A stretch of 64,000 nucleotides of DNA. Source: Mycobacterium sp. 236(2023) (lineage in GTDB: Bacteria > Actinomycetota > Actinomycetes > Mycobacteriales > Mycobacteriaceae). The notes beneath the pieces are model-generated. The model made no database searches. It was not told where the DNA came from and was given only the letters and a program-made list of their open reading frames with translations. The position numbers were made by a program, and so were the translations under genes. The stretch covers positions 62,001-126,000 of the forward strand of contig NZ_JARSBP010000006.1 of assembly GCF_029623955.1 (NCBI RefSeq), in the 5' to 3' direction. Below are positions 34,603 to 42,730 of the stretch, piece by piece (the stretch's first letter is position 1; every line of letters starts with the position of its first letter).

Positions 34603-35960
34603 CACGCCGCCCTGCCTTGCGCCTCGGGGACAGCGACGACGACGTGGGTGTTGGTGCCGCTCATCCCGAACGCCGACACGGCACCCACACGTGCATCCGA
34701 GGACGCCGGCCACGGCGTCAGCTTGGTGGCCAGGCGCAGTCCGGTGGATTCCCAGTCGATTTCGTGGCTGCGCTCGTCGACGTGCAGCGTGGCAGGCACG
34801 GCAGCGTGCTCGGCGGCGAGGAGCACCTTGGCGAGCCCGAGCGCACCCGCGGCGGCTTGGGCGTGTCCGACATTGGACTTGACCGAACCGAGCAGCGGTC
34901 CGGTTCCCGGCGTTCCCGCGCCGTAGGTGGTGTTGAGCGAGGTGAGCTCGGTGCGATCGCCGAGACGGGTACCGGTGCCGTGCCCCTCCACCATGCCGAC
35001 GCTGTTCACGTCGATGCCCGCGGTGGCGATCGCACGCGCGAAGAGCCGCGCCTGCGCCTCCTGGCTGGGTGCGGTGAGCCCGACCGATCTGCCGTCGGAG
35101 TTGACGCAGCTGGCCAGGATTTCGGCCAGGATCGGCCGCCCGTCGCGTAACGCCGCAGACTTACGCTGCAGCACAAACATTCCCGCACCCTCCGACCAGA
35201 CGGTGCCGCTGGCGTGCGCGCTGTAAGGGCGGCAGTGGCCGTCGTCGGAGAGCGCGTGTTGTTTGGAGAACTCGACGAAGTAACCCGGCGAGCCCATGAC
35301 GCACACTCCGCCGGCCACCGCCAGGTCGCATTCCCCTGCCCGCAGCGCCTGCACTGCGACGTGGAGCGCGGACAGCGCCGACGAGCAGGACGTGTCGATG
35401 GTCATTGCGGGGCCGGCCAGGCCCAGCGTGTAGGCGATCCGGCCGGAGATGACGCCGAGGGAGGTTCCGGTGATGAGATGGCCGGAGTGATGCGAGAACT
35501 GGTCCATCTCGGGCCCGTACCGCATGTCGGAGGCGCCGATGTAGCAGCCTGCATCGTGACCGGCGAGGTCGTCGGGGTTGATCTGCGCGCTTTCCAGTGC
35601 TCGCCAGGTGGTGCGCAGCGCGACCCGCTGCTGCGGGTCCATCGCGATCGCTTCGCGCCGGGAGATCCCGAAGAACTCGGCATCGAATGCGCCCGCGCCG
35701 GTGAGGAATCCGCCGAGATTGTGGATCGTCTTGAAGCCGTCCCGGCGGGACCCGTCGAGTAGGTCACGCAGCGACCAACCCCGGTCGTCGGGGAAAGGGG
35801 TCAGCGCTTCACGCTGCTCGGAGAGCAGAGTCCAGTAGTCGTGGGTGTTCTCGACCCCTCCCGGCGCCTCGATGGCCATGCCGACGATGACGACGGGGTC
35901 GTCTGGGCGAGCGGAGCGCAGCGGAGCGACGGGGGAAGGCTCGTCACGTCGAGCGGTCAT
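34602..35960 (-). CDS. mbtC: Mycobactin ketosynthase MbtC
   Basis: This is a stand-alone ketosynthase of 452 residues that condenses a malonyl unit onto the MbtB-bound aryl-oxazoline chain for reduction by MbtD. The active-site Cys is in TIDTSCSSALSALHVAVQALRAGE. The two catalytic His are in VEGHGTGTRLGD and SNVGHAQAAAG. The substrate-entry region FFGISRREAIAMDPQQR is conserved. The ATG at 35960 overlaps the mbtT stop (ATGA). Splitting KS from AT-KR-ACP is the usual mbtC/mbtD arrangement. Confidence 0.95.
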   Translation of the reverse strand: MTARRDEPSPVAPLRSARPDDPVVIVGMAIEAPGGVENTHDYWTLLSEQREALTPFPDDRGWSLRDLLDGSRRDGFKTIHNLGGFLTGAGAFDAEFFGISRREAIAMDPQQRVALRTTWRALESAQINPDDLAGHDAGCYIGASDMRYGPEMDQFSHHSGHLITGTSLGVISGRIAYTLGLAGPAMTIDTSCSSALSALHVAVQALRAGECDLAVAGGVCVMGSPGYFVEFSKQHALSDDGHCRPYSAHASGTVWSEGAGMFVLQRKSAALRDGRPILAEILASCVNSDGRSVGLTAPSQEAQARLFARAIATAGIDVNSVGMVEGHGTGTRLGDRTELTSLNTTYGAGTPGTGPLLGSVKSNVGHAQAAAGALGLAKVLLAAEHAAVPATLHVDERSHEIDWESTGLRLATKLTPWPASSDARVGAVSAFGMSGTNTHVVVAVPEAQGRAA

Positions 35961-36700
35961 GTGCAACTCACCAGTTCGGCGATGTCGTCGAGGTGGTCGT
36001 CGAGGTAGAAGTGGCCGCCGTCGAACTGTGTGAAGGTGAACACGCCGTCGGTGTGGAATTCCCACTGCCGCAGCAGATCCTCGGCGACGCGGTGGTCGCG
36101 GGCGCCGCCGACGGCGTGAATATCGGCGTCGATGCGTGTCTTTCGCTCACAGGTGTATCTGTTGAAGGCTCGGTAGTCGGCCCGCACGGCGGGGAGGAGC
36201 AGTTCGAGGAAGTCCTCGTCATCGAGGAGGCGGGCGTCGGTGCCACCCATGTCGACGATGTCGGCCAGGATCTCGCGGTCGGTCTCCGGCGCGGGTCGTG
36301 AATCCGCGACGGTCGACGGCGCCTGGCTGGCCGAGGCCCACAGTTCGCGGACGACGACGCCTCGCTGTGCTGCGAGCCGGGTGAACTCGAAACCGACCAG
36401 CGCTCCCATGCAGTGACCGAAGAGCCGCAACGGGCCGAGCAGAGCCCAGTCGACCGCGGCCAGCATCTCGGCCGCCAGGTCGGCGACCGTGTCCGGAGCC
36501 GGATGCGCGAGCCGTTCCCCGCGCTGCGGGTACTGCACGATATAGGTGTCGACTCCCTTGCCCGACAGTGCGATCGCGAAGTTGCGATACGCCGCTGCGG
36601 CGCCGCCGGCGTGCGGGAAGACGATGGTGGAGGTGCCCCTTTCACCGGGGAACCTCTTGATCCACGGTGTCAGTCGGAGTTGGCTCTGCTCACCGATCAT
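35957..36700 (-). CDS. mbtT: Stand-alone (type II-like) thioesterase MbtT
   Basis: This 247-residue alpha/beta-hydrolase resembles editing thioesterases of NRPS clusters: TIVFPHAGGAAAAYRNFA near the start, YPQRGERL, and the C-terminal catalytic His in DGGHFYL. The nucleophile elbow is unusual. It reads LFGHCMGALVGFEF, so Cys97 occupies the position that is Ser in most members (GHSMG). The expected roles are removal of stalled acyl groups from the carriers, or chain release. MbtB of M. tuberculosis has a C-terminal thioesterase domain, while MbtB here ends at its carrier domain, so this gene may be the detached equivalent. It is the second gene of the operon and overlaps both neighbours by 4 bp. 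Confidence 0.88.
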   Translation of the reverse strand: MIGEQSQLRLTPWIKRFPGERGTSTIVFPHAGGAAAAYRNFAIALSGKGVDTYIVQYPQRGERLAHPAPDTVADLAAEMLAAVDWALLGPLRLFGHCMGALVGFEFTRLAAQRGVVVRELWASASQAPSTVADSRPAPETDREILADIVDMGGTDARLLDDEDFLELLLPAVRADYRAFNRYTCERKTRIDADIHAVGGARDHRVAEDLLRQWEFHTDGVFTFTQFDGGHFYLDDHLDDIAELVSCT

Positions 36701-39700
36701 GGTGTGGTTTCCAGCGCGGAGACTACCTCCGCGCTGTCCATGCCCGACACTTCGAGGAACAGCTCGGCGACCTCGTTCAGCCTGCCGCTCTGAACATCGC
36801 CGGCGGTGAGCCGCGCAGCCAGCGCGGCGACAGTGCGGGTGGCGAAGATGTCCGCGACGGCGGCGCCGGGGATGTCCAGCCAGGTGCGTAGGCGGGCGAC
36901 GACCTGGGTGGCGAGTACCGAGTCCCCACCGATGGCGAAGAAGTCGTCGTCGGCACCGATCTGTTGGCGCCCCAGCACCGAACCGATGATCGAGCACAGC
37001 GCGGCCTCCAGCGGTGTGGCGGGAGCACGGTAGCCGACACCGGAGACGACGTCGGCATCCTTGAGGACGGCCGCGACCGCGGCGCGATCCAGCTTGCCAC
37101 CGAGGGTGTACGGGACCTGGTCGGCGGTCACGATGATTTGCGGGACCATGTGCGGTGCAACGACTTCCGACAGCGCCGCGGCGATCTTCGCTGGCTCCAG
37201 CGCGGCCGCACCAGCCTCGCCGCTGACGAGGGCGGCGAGCACGTCGCGACCACCTTCGGTAGAGACGGCTGCCGCGACAGCGGAATCCACTCCGGGCAGT
37301 CCGCGCAGCGCGGCCTCGACGTCGCCGAGCTCGACGCGGTAACCGCTGATCTTGATGCGGTGGTCGGTGCGTCCGACGAACTCGATGATCCCGCCGGTCT
37401 GGTACCGGACGAGGTCACCGGTGCGGTACCAGGTCTTGCCGTCGTGTTCGACGAAGCGCTCGGCGGTCAGGTCGGGTCGGGCGCAGTAGCCACGGGCCAC
37501 GCCGCGTCCGCCGACCCACAACTCTCCCGGCACCCAGTCGGGGCAGTCGTGCCCGTCGGCGCCGACGACCCGGCACGCATTGTTCGGAAGGGGAACCCCG
37601 AGCGGGACCGACGACCAATCTGCCGGGATGTCACCGACCTCGCACACCGTGTTGTGGGTGGCGGTTTCGGTGGCTCCGCCGAGTCCGGCAAAACGCATGT
37701 GCGGGGCGCGCTTTCGCAGTGCGCGCACCAGTTCCGGGCGCACCCAGTCACCGCCGGTGGGCACCACCCGCACCGACGACAGATCGCCGTCGACCTCGGC
37801 CAGCATCTCCAGCCAGCCCGGCATGAAGTGCAGCACGGTGACGCCGTGGCGCTCGATCAGGCGCGCCCAGGTGTCAGGATCGCGGCGGTGCTCCTCGTCG
37901 ACGACGACGATCGAGCCGCCGGCACGCAGCATGCCGAAGATGTCGAGGACCGAGAGGTCACATTCGAGGGTGGACAGTGCGAGGCAGCGGTCGGACGGAC
38001 CGATCTCGAAGTGACCGTTGATGAACTCGACGGTGTTCATGGCGGCGTCGTGTGACATCTCGACGCCCTTGGGTTCGCCCGTGGACCCCGAGGTGAACAG
38101 CATGTAGCCCAGCTCGGCGGGTTCGACGGTGGGCGGCGTGAAGCCGGAGGCGCGGCTGCCGACCCTGATCGCTTCCTGGACCGTCAGTGCAGCCATCGTG
38201 TTCGGCGGTTCGTCGCCGCACACCAATGCCATCCGTACACCGCCGTTGGCCAGCATGCGGGAGGCGCGGTCGCCGGGGTGGTCCACACCCACAGGCACGT
38301 AGACCGCGCCAATCGCCGAGATCGCGAGCAGCGCGATGATCTGCTCGAAGTTCTTGGGCCCCATCACCGCAACCGCATCGGCACGCCGGACGCCGGCGAC
38401 ATCCAGCGCGGCGGCGACGGCCAGCACGCGCCCGCGCAGTTCGCCGTAGGTGAGGTCGCCGTCGCTGCTGAACACGGCGGGGGCGTCGGGCTGCGTGTCT
38501 GCGCGGCGGAAGAATCCGTCGTGCAGCGCATCGCCGCTCGGTGCGTCGGTGACCCCGTTCGCAGCGTCGCGCGCCGCCTGTTGCTCGCGCGTGACGGCAG
38601 GAAGATCTACTGCATCCCAGGCAGATTCGTCAGCAGCGAGGCGTTCGAGCTCGGCGAGATGATAGGCGAACATCGCGTCGGCGACACCCGGGCGGAAGGC
38701 GTCCTCCCGGGTGTCCCAGTTGATCATCAACCCCTCGGCGACGGGGGTGGCCTGCGCGTCGAGCAGGACCTGAGGACCCTGCGAGATCGTCCACACCGGC
38801 GTCCCGAAGTGTTCGGTGACCTTGCCCGCGAACAGATCTCCGAGACCGAGTGCACTCGTGTAGACGATCGGGGCCAGGATGGGTGTTCCGTGGTGGCGGG
38901 TCAGGTCGCGCAGCACCGACAGCCCGGAGTAGCTGGCATGCCGGGCGGTGGCGTGCAGAGTTTCCTGCAGCACGCGCGCCCTCGCGATCGGGGTGTCCGC
39001 GCCGGTGAGGTCGACATCCAGCATCAGCGACGAGGTGAAGTCGCCGACCAGTTTGTCGACGTCCGGGTGGAACTGCTCGCGTCCGAACATCGGCAGGTTC
39101 AACAGGAATCGGCGATTCGTCGACCACCGTGCCAACGTGCCCGCGTACGAGGCCGCCACCGCCATCGCGGGGGTGATGCCTCGCTTGTGGGCCGCGGCGA
39201 ACAGCGCATCGCGGGTGGCGACGTCGAAGATGTGCCAGCGCCGGACACCGCGTTGCGGGTCGGCCTGCTCGGACCGTGGAACCAGCGGGAGGGCAGGACC
39301 TTCCGGCAGTTCGGGGATCCGCTCGGCCCACCACTGCCGGTCCTCGTCGGTTTCGGCGCTGGCCGCCGTGAATGCTTCTCGGTATTGGCGATAGGTGTAG
39401 CCGAGATCGGGAAGGTCTGCACCGCCGTAGAATTCGGCGAGATCCGACATGAAGTTGCGGTAGCTCACCGCGTCGGCGGCCTGCATGTCGAGATCGACGT
39501 GCAGCCGGGTGCGCCCGTCGGGACGCTGTGACAACGAGATCTGGAGCACCTCGCCAGCCATGATCTGGTGCGACTTCTCGTGGCGGATCGCTTCGAGCCG
39601 CTCCTCGGCGGCGTCCCGGTCGAGGTCCCGCAAGTCGTAGACGGTGACGGGCAGTTCGCGGTCGCTGATGCGTTGTGTGCCGTCCGGCAGAATCTGCACC

Positions 39701-40161
39701 CGCAGCATGGGATGGCGCGCGGCGAGCTTCGCGGCGGCCGCGGTGAGCCGTGCCGGGTCGACGCCGTCGCCGTCGAGCTCGATGTAAAGGTGCGCCGCGA
39801 CCCCGCCGAGTTGTTGGTCGTCGTTGCGCCCGACCCACAGCGCGTGCTGGATCGGGGCGAGCGGGAAGGCGTCCTCGCCGGGGGGCGTGCTGCCGGGGGC
39901 CGGCGCCACGATCTCGGGGGCCGGGGCGGCGCGATCGGTGACCAGCTCGGACCAGGCCGCCAGAGTCGGGTTGGCGGCCAGCGCGGCGAAACCCACGTCG
40001 ATGCCTTGCCTGCGCCAGCGCCCGGACAGCGACATCATCCGGATGGAATCGAGCCCCGACGCGATCAGATCGGCCTGCGGGTCGAGTTCGGCCGGACTCA
40101 CACCGAGGAGCTCAGCAACCTCGTCACGGACCGACTCTGCAGTCGTCGACGCCAAACCCAC
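36697..40161 (-). CDS. mbtB: Mycobactin NRPS MbtB (ArCP-Cy-A-T)
   Basis: This 1154-residue enzyme receives the aryl starter from MbtA and forms the hydroxyphenyl-oxazoline. The N-terminal aryl carrier domain has its phosphopantetheine site at LIASGLDSIRMM (Ser39). The heterocyclisation domain has the DxxxxDxxS motif as DMQAADAVS. The adenylation domain (YMLFTSGSTGEPKGVEMSH) is predicted for Ser or Thr. The C-terminal carrier site is FFAIGGDSVLATQ, with no thioesterase after it. The start is uncertain: AGGAGG ends at 40165, so TTG at 40164 is too close, and GTG at 40161 or TTG at 40155 fit better. I chose the GTG because it aligns with the N-terminus of M. tuberculosis MbtB as I remember it. 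Confidence 0.95.
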   Translation of the reverse strand: MGLASTTAESVRDEVAELLGVSPAELDPQADLIASGLDSIRMMSLSGRWRRQGIDVGFAALAANPTLAAWSELVTDRAAPAPEIVAPAPGSTPPGEDAFPLAPIQHALWVGRNDDQQLGGVAAHLYIELDGDGVDPARLTAAAAKLAARHPMLRVQILPDGTQRISDRELPVTVYDLRDLDRDAAEERLEAIRHEKSHQIMAGEVLQISLSQRPDGRTRLHVDLDMQAADAVSYRNFMSDLAEFYGGADLPDLGYTYRQYREAFTAASAETDEDRQWWAERIPELPEGPALPLVPRSEQADPQRGVRRWHIFDVATRDALFAAAHKRGITPAMAVAASYAGTLARWSTNRRFLLNLPMFGREQFHPDVDKLVGDFTSSLMLDVDLTGADTPIARARVLQETLHATARHASYSGLSVLRDLTRHHGTPILAPIVYTSALGLGDLFAGKVTEHFGTPVWTISQGPQVLLDAQATPVAEGLMINWDTREDAFRPGVADAMFAYHLAELERLAADESAWDAVDLPAVTREQQAARDAANGVTDAPSGDALHDGFFRRADTQPDAPAVFSSDGDLTYGELRGRVLAVAAALDVAGVRRADAVAVMGPKNFEQIIALLAISAIGAVYVPVGVDHPGDRASRMLANGGVRMALVCGDEPPNTMAALTVQEAIRVGSRASGFTPPTVEPAELGYMLFTSGSTGEPKGVEMSHDAAMNTVEFINGHFEIGPSDRCLALSTLECDLSVLDIFGMLRAGGSIVVVDEEHRRDPDTWARLIERHGVTVLHFMPGWLEMLAEVDGDLSSVRVVPTGGDWVRPELVRALRKRAPHMRFAGLGGATETATHNTVCEVGDIPADWSSVPLGVPLPNNACRVVGADGHDCPDWVPGELWVGGRGVARGYCARPDLTAERFVEHDGKTWYRTGDLVRYQTGGIIEFVGRTDHRIKISGYRVELGDVEAALRGLPGVDSAVAAAVSTEGGRDVLAALVSGEAGAAALEPAKIAAALSEVVAPHMVPQIIVTADQVPYTLGGKLDRAAVAAVLKDADVVSGVGYRAPATPLEAALCSIIGSVLGRQQIGADDDFFAIGGDSVLATQVVARLRTWLDIPGAAVADIFATRTVAALAARLTAGDVQSGRLNEVAELFLEVSGMDSAEVVSALETTP

Positions 40162-40185
40162 CAACCTCCTCGCAGCCAGGCTGAT

Positions 40186-40204
40186 TAAGTGCAGGCTGCC
40201 CTAA
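40186..40204 (-). promoter_or_regulatory. IdeR box 1 in the mbtB-mbtA intergenic region
   Basis: TAAGTGCAGGCTGCCCTAA matches 13 of 19 positions of the IdeR consensus. It lies 25 bp before the mbtB start and 65 bp before mbtA. With box 2 it forms a tandem operator one base apart. The same divergent mbtA/mbtB promoter in M. tuberculosis is a classic IdeR target. Confidence 0.8.
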
Positions 40205-40205
40205 C

Positions 40206-40224
40206 TTCGAGGAGGCTACCCTAT
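40206..40224 (+). promoter_or_regulatory. IdeR box 2, overlapping the mbtA -10
   Basis: TTCGAGGAGGCTACCCTAT matches 13 of 19 consensus positions. It overlaps TATATT (40222-40227), the best -10 candidate for mbtA, so bound IdeR would block that promoter. The mbtA ATG follows at 40269. Confidence 0.8.
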
Positions 40225-40268
40225 ATTCGGGTCACCGAAAACTCCTACCCAGAGCGGCGAATTGACTG

Positions 40269-41963
40269 ATGAGCACGGGATTCCTGTCCGATCACGGCAG
40301 TAACGACCAGACCGGAGCGGGCACCGGACTAGACCAGCTGGACCTGGTGCGCGGGTTCGTCCCGTTCCCCGCCGACCGGGCCGACGAGTACCGGCGCGCG
40401 GGCTACTGGACGGGTCGTCCCCTGGACTCGATCCTGCGTGACGCCGCGACCACATGGCCGGCGAAGCCCGCGATCATCGACGCCGAGCGCTCGTACACGT
40501 TTGCCGACCTGGACAAGCTCGCCGATCGTGCGGCCGGCGGGCTGGCCCACCTCGGCATCGCCGCAGGTGACCGGGTACTGCTGCAGCTGCCGAACTCCTG
40601 CCAGTTCGCCGTCGCGCTCTTCGCGCTGCTGCGCGCCGGAGCCGTCCCGGTGATGTGCCTGCCCGGACACCGGACCGCTGAACTCGGCCACTTCGCCGAG
40701 GTCAGCGGCGCCGTCGCGCTGATCGTGCCCGACACCGCCGCAGGCTTCGACTACCGCGACATGGCCACCGAGCTCACCGCCGAGCACGCCTCGCTGCGCC
40801 ACGTCATCGTCGACGGGGACGCCGGGCCGTTCACGGCCTGGTCCTCGATCACGGAGTTCGACGGCGCACCGGTCGAGCGGGCTGCCGTCGACCCGTCGCT
40901 GCCCGCCCTGTTGCTCGTCTCGGGGGGCACCACCGGCTTGCCCAAGCTGATCGCGCGCACCCACGACGATTACGTCTACAACGCTGTCACGTGCGCGCAG
41001 GTCTGCGAGATGACGGGCGACGACGCCTACCTGGTCGCGCTGCCGGCCGGGCATAACTTCCCGCTGGCCTGCCCCGGCCTGCTGGGTTCGATGACCGTCG
41101 GCGCCACCACCGTGTTCACCGCCGACCCCAGCCCGGAGAACGCGTTCGCGCTGATCGACAAGTACACGATCACGGTCACCGGGCTGGTCAACGCGCTGGC
41201 CAAAGTCTGGGCGCAGGCCTGCGACTGGGAGCCGGTACTGCCGACCTCGCTGAGATTCGTGCAAGTCGGCGGTTCCCGGATGAGCCCCGACGAGGCCCGG
41301 TTCATCCTGGAGCGGCTGACCCCGGGGATGTCGCAGATCTTCGGCATGGCCGAGGGCATGCTGAACTTCACCCGGCCCGGTGATCCCGAGGACGTGGTGG
41401 TGAACACCCAGGGACGGCCCATGTCACCGCACGACGAGATGCGGGTCGTCGACGAGAACGGCGACGAGGTGGCGCCGGGCGACGAGGGCGAGCTGCTGGT
41501 GCGCGGGCCGTACACCCTCAACGGCTACTACCGCGCCGACGACGCGAATGCGCGATCGTTCTCGCCCGACGGCTTCTACCGCTCCGGGGATCGCGTCCGG
41601 ATCTTCACCGACGGGCCCAGAGCCGGCTACGTCGAGGTGGTCGGCCGCATCAAGGACGTCATCCACCGCGGCGGGGAAACCGTCTCGGCGACCGACCTCG
41701 AGGATCACCTGCACACCCATCCCGCGATCTACGCCGCCGCGGCGGTCGCCTTGCCCGACGAATACCTTGGCGAGAAGATCTGCGCTGCAGTCGTTTTCCA
41801 GGGAAAGCCGGTCACCCTCGCCGAGCTCAACGCGTTCCTCGACGAGCGTGGAGCGTCGAAGCACGCGCGTCCCGACGTCCTCGCCCCGCTGCCGTCCTTG
41901 CCGACCACGGCGGTCGGCAAGGTCGACAAGAAGCAACTGGTGGCCCGCCTCGTCGCTCAGTAG
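40269..41963 (+). CDS. mbtA: Aryl-AMP ligase MbtA (salicylate or methylsalicylate activating)
   Basis: MbtA adenylates the aryl acid starter and loads it on the MbtB aryl carrier domain. It is 564 residues with the adenylate-forming motifs LLLVSGGTTGLPKLIARTHDDYVYN, GEETVSATD-like GGETVSATDLEDHL, and the C-terminal catalytic Lys in TAVGKVDKKQL. The aryl pocket segment GHNFPLACPG (Asn263, Cys268) has Cys where dihydroxybenzoate ligases have Ser, which is the pattern of salicylate-type enzymes. With a 6-methylsalicylate-synthase-like PKS nearby and no mbtI in the window, the real substrate may be 6-methylsalicylate. The gene is divergent from mbtB under tandem iron boxes. Confidence 0.95.
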   Translation: MSTGFLSDHGSNDQTGAGTGLDQLDLVRGFVPFPADRADEYRRAGYWTGRPLDSILRDAATTWPAKPAIIDAERSYTFADLDKLADRAAGGLAHLGIAAGDRVLLQLPNSCQFAVALFALLRAGAVPVMCLPGHRTAELGHFAEVSGAVALIVPDTAAGFDYRDMATELTAEHASLRHVIVDGDAGPFTAWSSITEFDGAPVERAAVDPSLPALLLVSGGTTGLPKLIARTHDDYVYNAVTCAQVCEMTGDDAYLVALPAGHNFPLACPGLLGSMTVGATTVFTADPSPENAFALIDKYTITVTGLVNALAKVWAQACDWEPVLPTSLRFVQVGGSRMSPDEARFILERLTPGMSQIFGMAEGMLNFTRPGDPEDVVVNTQGRPMSPHDEMRVVDENGDEVAPGDEGELLVRGPYTLNGYYRADDANARSFSPDGFYRSGDRVRIFTDGPRAGYVEVVGRIKDVIHRGGETVSATDLEDHLHTHPAIYAAAAVALPDEYLGEKICAAVVFQGKPVTLAELNAFLDERGASKHARPDVLAPLPSLPTTAVGKVDKKQLVARLVAQ

Positions 41964-41990
41964 TCAGATTGCGCGGCCCGCCGCGCGTGA

Positions 41991-42674
41991 TCAGCCGGTG
42001 ATGACCATGTCGTGGCCGCTGGCCTGCCAGGCGGTCTCGAACACGTCGATCGGCACCTGCTCGTCGGCGCCGTCATCGGTTCCGCTGTCGTTGAGGTGCA
42101 CGATGCGTGCGTCGGTGTCGACACCGGTGACGACGAGGTCATGATCGCCGATCGTGCGGTCGCCGTGCTCGTCCCAGATGGTTTCGGCGTTCACTCCGGC
42201 GATCACCTTCTTGCCGGCGCCGAGGACGTGTTCGAGCGCGTCCATCCCGGTCGGCACGCCCGTCGCGTCGGCGACGTCGTCGTCGGTGTACACCGCCCCG
42301 ATGCCGTAATGCGCCAGCAGGATGGGCAGGTCGTGCGAGTCGGTGCCGTTGCCGGAGTCCGGGTCGTCGGGGTTGGCCGGCGGCAGATAGATCACACCGT
42401 CGTGGTGAGCGCTCGGCGTCGCCCCGGCGAGCGCCACGATCTCGTCTTCGGACGGCTGGTCGCCGGTGAGTTGCCCGACCACGTCGGCAGTCGCCATCAG
42501 CGAGCAGTCGTCGAGCGTCTGCCTCACCCAGTACTTGGTGGCCTGATCGGGGTTGCCGTAGAGCCCGGGGGCGTTGTCGGCCGCGTTGGCGACCCCGCCG
42601 CCGAAACCGGCCAGGGCGGCACCGATCAATGCCGCGGCGGTGACGGAGCGGACGGTGAGGCGGGAGTTCTTCAT
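41991..42674 (-). CDS. Secreted C39-like (papain-fold) peptidase-family protein
   Basis: This 227-residue exported protein has a signal peptide (MKNSRLTVRSVTAAALIGAALAGFGGGVANA, cleavage near residue 31). The domain has the C39-like arrangement: TLDDCSLMATADVVGQLTG with a candidate catalytic Cys, GKKVIAGVNAETIW, then DHDLVVTGVDTDARIVHLNDSG with a candidate His and Asp/Asn. The protein is strongly acidic (GIGAVYTDDDVAD, NPDDPDSGNGTDSHD). Its substrate is unknown. It is encoded 56 bp after the kinase gene, and the gap carries an 11-bp-periodic direct repeat shared with the gene at 46777, so it probably has its own regulated promoter. Confidence 0.75.
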   Translation of the reverse strand: MKNSRLTVRSVTAAALIGAALAGFGGGVANAADNAPGLYGNPDQATKYWVRQTLDDCSLMATADVVGQLTGDQPSEDEIVALAGATPSAHHDGVIYLPPANPDDPDSGNGTDSHDLPILLAHYGIGAVYTDDDVADATGVPTGMDALEHVLGAGKKVIAGVNAETIWDEHGDRTIGDHDLVVTGVDTDARIVHLNDSGTDDGADEQVPIDVFETAWQASGHDMVITG

Positions 42675-42704
42675 GGGAGAAGGATCACGGCCGGGGCTCG
42701 GCAG

Positions 42705-42723
42705 ATCCTTGAAGGATTCTTGA
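42705..42723 (-). promoter_or_regulatory. Direct repeat operator (EmbR/SARP-type) upstream of the C39-like gene
   Basis: ATCCTTGA-AGG-ATTCTTGA gives two octamers spaced 11 bp start to start, the spacing used by SARP/OmpR-type winged-helix regulators. It lies 30 bp before the ATG at 42674. The near-identical element at 46850-46868 precedes the other secreted-protein gene. The EmbR-like regulator at 44261 is the obvious candidate binder. Confidence 0.65.
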
Positions 42724-42730
42724 TGTGCCG

